This document shows, in pieces, positions 59,781 to 64,000 of a DNA stretch of 64,000 bases. This DNA is from Exophiala sp. HKRS030 (Eukaryota; Ascomycota; Eurotiomycetes; Chaetothyriales; Herpotrichiellaceae). The DNA lies in NCBI GenBank assembly GCA_023897205.1, contig JAHWDD010000002.1, positions 6,262,001 to 6,326,000 on the forward strand, given 5' to 3'. The number at the start of each line of letters is the position of its first letter. The first letter of the stretch is position 1. The translations under genes were made by a program, and so were the position numbers. The notes beneath the pieces are model-generated. The model was not told where the DNA came from. It saw only the letters and a program-made list of their open reading frames with translations, and made no database searches.

Positions 59781-61404
59781 TCACTTCTTGTCCTCGACTA
59801 ATTCGACTGTGCTGTCACCATCACCATCCTCGCGAATATATGCCACCTGGAATGTTCGAACCATCTCAATGTCTGAGTGGCCCCCTCCAGCTTTCGAGGT
59901 ACCATTTCTACTGTGAATAATGTTTGAAATTGGTTTGTTCGGTGCATATGATGCGTGTGTGCCCTTTTCTTTCACGCGGTCCAAAATGCCGCCAATCATG
60001 CTTCGCATCGCGGGCATATTGGCACAGATGATTCCAACATTTATCTCAACCATCGACCAGTACGTAATTGGTGCATAGTCCCAAGTGGGGTTCGTCGTGT
60101 TCTCGAAGGCGGCGAGCGACTGTAAGCGAAGAATGGAGACAATCGTAACACTAGTGAGATGTGACCATTAATAGAGTTCCCACATTCAACTCGCTGCTTG
60201 GGTATCCTGCTACAGGACAAGTTTGACGGAGACAAATGGTACTTACAATCCACCCACCGCGAAGACGAGTCCGACGGCTACCTTCCTTTTCCAGTGCATA
60301 GATAGCTTCTTCACCTGCCATAGGGCAATACCCAACATAAGGAGATCAACGACGATGTTTATGGCCGAATGAACCCAAATCATGGTATTGAGATTAGCAC
60401 AGGATCCAGTATGCTGCCCGTCCCAACTATGCCAGAAGAAAGAGGGCGGCGAACAGTGCACAGCGTCGCCCACTGCAAAGGTAAAGCCTAAGCAGAGATT
60501 GAAGATGATCAGTGCGTATGTCGCCCGCCTAAAGTTGGACGCAACGAATATTCGTAGATACAAACATAGGATCGAGACTTTGTTAAAGGTGTTGCTTAGT
60601 TTATAGGTAATAGCACAAATGTAAAAGCGCTATAATGTACATAGAGAATTAGTCTTCTGCCAAGGGGACTAGAATGGATACAGGACTTACATGAATAGCT
60701 GTTGTTATGGTGGACAATGGAATCTTCCAAAAGTCTCTCCCTACGCCATTGAGCACAGCTTGTTGAACAAAAGGTTGTTAGTTTCAACCAAAGGAAGGGT
60801 GCTAAGCTCCTCACCTGTGTACACTGACCAGATATAAGGAATAGTGACAACCTGTGGCATGGTAAGCAGTGGTACGGTCTCACGGATGCCTACCTGAAAG
60901 GGACATACGGCGCAGATAATTATTGTATAATCATCCCAACCATATCCACCAGCTTTTCCAAAGGCCTTGATGCCTAAACGTAGAATGAGTGTCACAAGGG
61001 CAATTGGAGCAAAGATGAGGGCCATAAGCTTGGTTCGGGGCCCACGATCTCGCACAGGGTCGTCACACATGACCGCAGTGACATTTAATGCCGACAATAA
61101 CTCTTTGACTGTACATTTGGCTTGCAAACATGCTGCACTCACGCCCCTGAGGCCATTGTCCGGCGTGCAATAGCACGATATGTCGTCTGATGTGCAGGTG
61201 GATCCACTCATGCTGTCATTGAAACATCTAGACTAGAACTCATGAAATAAGTAACTACTTTGACAGAAATCCACGCTCGGAAACAGGAAATAAGTTACTC
61301 ACCGCGCATGGTGATAAATCTGCTCTTAGATCCAAGGATACTTGAGCAAGAGCCATTGATGGGTATAGCAGGAAACCGATAAGCAGAATCATGAATTTTG
61401 CCAT
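59781..61404 (-). CDS. CFEM-domain PTH11-type receptor (7-TM rhodopsin-like)
   Basis: Six minus-strand exons, 61404-61303, 61232-60894, 60851-60815, 60758-60691, 60629-60247 and 60150-59781, splice in phase to 432 residues. It begins with a signal peptide (MAKFMILLIGFLLYPSMALA), then a CFEM domain reading SPCASRCFNDS, GSTCTSDDISCYC and AACLQAKCT across the first splice, with eight cysteines in the usual spacing. Seven membrane segments follow, from KLMALIFAPIALVTLILRLG through WDDYTIIICA, TITTAIHRFYICAITYKLSN, YALIIFNLCLGFTFAVGDAV, MIWVHSAINIVVDLLMLGIA and KVAVGLVFAVGG, ending with the hallmark VEINVGIICANMPAMRSM. The cytosolic tail is polar and acidic. PTH11-type receptors sense surface and host or nutrient cues in ascomycetes; ligand unknown. 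The two terminal exon joins (TFV and YTA) were fixed by phase. Confidence 0.9.
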
Positions 61405-64000
61405 AGTGGTATCACAAAGGGTGCTCCCGTGTTACAATGGACCACGAAAGCGAAGCCTTGCTTGCTGATAGATTGAAAGAGAACCTTGTATGTAGATATG
61501 ATTGTAGTTTGACAACCAAGTGGGATGCATAGTTTTCGTGTGATGGACAGCTCTATCTGTTAACTATATAATCCTGTCTGTGTAATGCCTTTCATTCATG
61601 TTATATAGAAAGTACGTGGCATAGGCGTACCCGTAGTTAGTGTAGACGCATGAGGGGGAGGTTGGCAAGGTCAGAGAGCCTGATGAAAGTTTATGTGAGT
61701 GTGGAACTTTCAGACTAAGATGTCGTCGAATACGTGAGACTATCCCGTTATTACATTTCTTTTCTGGCGAAGCGAGGTCGGTTAGACGTCAGCGTCAGCG
61801 AGAGAGAGTCAGTGAAATATGCAGCTAAAAACAGGGGACCAAAGAGCAAACAGGGGGGCCCATCCCTACCCCCGCGTGATCAAAGACGCCACAAAACGTG
61901 GTAGTGGAACACCAGCTCTGTGCGGAGTGCCCAAACAATACCAGCTGCTTAAGAGAAGCCAGTGAATGATCTGGCGGTCACAGATAAAGCCAAGATCGTC
62001 CCCTAGACCAGTCGATTAGGAGGAAGAGTGGTATGCTGACTGATGCCTTAAAGACGTTTCGAAAGGAGTAAGTAGAGCCATGCTCCACACTCGCATCGCT
62101 CCAGTGGTGAACTTGAGAAATTAGATCCCTTTGGACCCCAGACCCCGGACCCCGTACCCGCAATCCAACTTCGATTTGACTTTCACGGCTGGAGAAGAAA
62201 TGGATCCAGTAGCTTCAGGTAATGATAATCGTCCTTCGCAGTCTTTGAAACCTGGGCTTCCTTGATCTGCTTTTTGGCTTTGTTTCGGCCCGTCTCGTCG
62301 CCACTCCCGCTCTGACGTAGAAGTTTAATCACCACAAAGATACGAAAGAAGCAGTCGAGTCAGTTTGTCCAAGGCTGCCTTGGAACCTCCCACTGGCAGG
62401 AGCCTAGGTATTATTCTAAGGAACCAAGATTTGATGAACCAAGTTTTGACTAAGAGACCACAATCTGCTAACCCCAAGGGAGATAGGATCTAAAGTTCCG
62501 GCTTGTTGTGCAAAAAGGAATTCGAGGGGTCAGGCCGCCTAGTGTTGCTTTGCAGTAAGATGCGCAATATTACACACCGAACCCAACTAGGTTCTTTCCA
62601 TAGAACGCTGCGGGACCATTTACTAATTACGAGGCGTCGTAAGGTAAGAATAAGAAAGTTCTCAGTAGCTTTTAAATTCGTATCACGACTGAACATTCTG
62701 TCAAATGAGGTTGCATGAATTGCTTGAGGATCTCTCCCTTAAGGGGAGACCCCGTATCTATCCTACAGGTGTACCTAGGCTTTCTACCTTCTGACACATT
62801 CTAGCTCTTAAAGGCAAAAACACTAATATGAAAGCTTCTCGAACCAGCCCTTGACCTCATCGCGCAGTTCGATCTTGCGGTTGGCTGGCGGCTGAAGTCC
62901 GATGTACCGAATGCCAATGAGAGTCAGGCTAAATTTCACTAACACTGCTGGTTGTGTCAGGTAGAAGAAGCCTTGGTCTATTTCCAGTGCCGGCCAGACA
63001 GCGAAAGCAGATAATGCATCTGCGATTGGATCACCTGAAACCATGAGAAATGGAATTACATTTTCTTCGAGCCATGCAGACGATCTGCGTCCACACAGTT
63101 TACCAGTGTAGCGGCAAGCATTGGAATTAGAGCATCAATGCAAGGCCACCAGAGAGGGAAACCAGCGACCTTATCGCAACAAACCACGTCTGTGTCAGGT
63201 TTTATTAGGGAATAATTATGCCAAGCATCTGTTTGATGTGCTTCATGACCAATGCCTCCGGAGACGAAGGATTCCTCAGATATTTTGGCTGCGAAGACTA
63301 TAATATATCAAAAATACGCTGTCAATCACAACCCTGTAGTCTAAACCTCTTTACTATACGTCACTATTGTTTAAGTATGGTAGTCTTTGGTGATGAGAAT
63401 TTGCAAAGGGAAAGCCGCAGTTAAGGGCGACTCATTAGCAAGGGGAACTTGGTGAAAATCCTATAAAATCTGTTTATTTAGAGATTTTCTGCTCAATTAA
63501 GAAGGTAGAATCTTCATATGAGTTCTACCCTTAGAAACCGTTTTTCTATCGGTTCTGAAAGGTTGACACGACTATGAGAGTTGTAGTTGTTCAGAACGCA
63601 TTACGATGGGGACGGAACATTTAAATCCAGACACGCGCATAGAAGGGCAACGTGGTTGAAGGTCAGGCTGAGCAAGCTGGGACCATCTTTGCTTATGTGG
63701 GGGGTTTGTAAGGACAATGGCAGGGAAAAGGTCTCCCCTTTGTCATCAAGTCCCGCACTTCCAGCAACTTGGACTCTTCCACCACTCCTGGTGGCCTTTT
63801 GAATTGGTTGTCGTGGTGGACTCTGCTTCGGGCCCGCTTCGGGGTGGGAGGCTAGGGGACCTGATTATCGGTATTCTACCAAGGTGTACTGTAGTTACCT
63901 TTATGGACTTGAAATACCTTCTCTAACCTTCTCCGAATTTATGAATATGGCGGTAACATGGATTAGAACTAGCTACAAATCCGTAAGGGAGTCCGGCCGC
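61405..64000. other. Gene-poor end of window, 2.6 kb
   Basis: No confident gene. A minus-strand frame open from about 63135 to 62823 could be the last exon of an unrecognised gene (it has a WLEENVIPFLMVSGDP segment and a hydrophobic stretch), but it has no matching upstream exon. Composition is slightly more AT-rich toward 63200-63560. A gene cut by the window edge would not be visible. Confidence 0.4.

Overview
This window is nuclear DNA from a filamentous ascomycete fungus (Pezizomycotina). Genes lie on both strands. Many are split by short introns of about 45-75 bases with GTATGT/GTAAGT/GTGAGT-type donors, CTAAC/CTGAC-like branch sites and CAG/TAG acceptors. The families present (CFEM/PTH11-type receptors, a fungal NLR with ankyrin repeats, DUF6594, an AAA ATPase with a DUF7025-like N-terminus, a mannan polymerase subunit) are typical of this group. 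A Eurotiomycetes or Chaetothyriales-like source is my guess from protein style only. I found no convincing tRNA, rRNA, CRISPR array, transposon or virus-like element.

Left part (1-24 kb), mostly household and secreted proteins: ethanolamine kinase (1475-2797, +), a zinc-cluster-less transcription-factor-like protein (3796-5697, +), a GNAT acetyltransferase (6067-7017, -), dihydrofolate synthetase FOL3 (8880-10268, -), a secreted LVIVD-repeat protein (11123-13024, -), a secreted choloylglycine-hydrolase-like Ntn hydrolase (14362-15417, -), a degenerate tandem retropepsin protein (17024-18423, -) head to head with a DUF6594 membrane protein (18849-19973, +), an ADCK1/Mcp2-type mitochondrial ABC1 kinase (20342-22136, -) and a secreted double-psi beta-barrel protein (23311-24066, -).

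Middle part (24-48 kb): a long gene-free stretch with microsatellites; a very large membrane protein joining a 7-TM fungal rhodopsin/PTH11 domain to a fucose-permease-type MFS transporter (27520-30470, -); a GST (32112-32822, +); a small membrane protein (33116-33591, -); a protein with nine 8-residue QTPFSQ repeats (35301-36380, +); the Golgi mannosyltransferase ANP1 (38026-39464, -); and two unrecognised proteins (41096-42400, -; 44416-47203, -).

Right part (48-64 kb) looks accessory: an alpha/beta-hydrolase-NACHT-ankyrin NLR (48749-53256, -) diverging from an AAA ATPase gene (54192-56562, +), a DUF7924-like protein (57481-58863, -), a CFEM-domain PTH11-type receptor (59781-61404, -), then 2.6 kb with no clear gene.

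The most important technical observation is that five genes each need a one-base gain at a short run, mostly G/C, to restore a reading frame that family conservation demands (six sites: about 20670, 30451, 38960, 46452, 46921, 49194). In every repaired gene the spliced length then becomes an exact multiple of three. All six have the same sign, which points to under-called homopolymers in the assembly rather than six independent pseudogenes; raw reads must decide.
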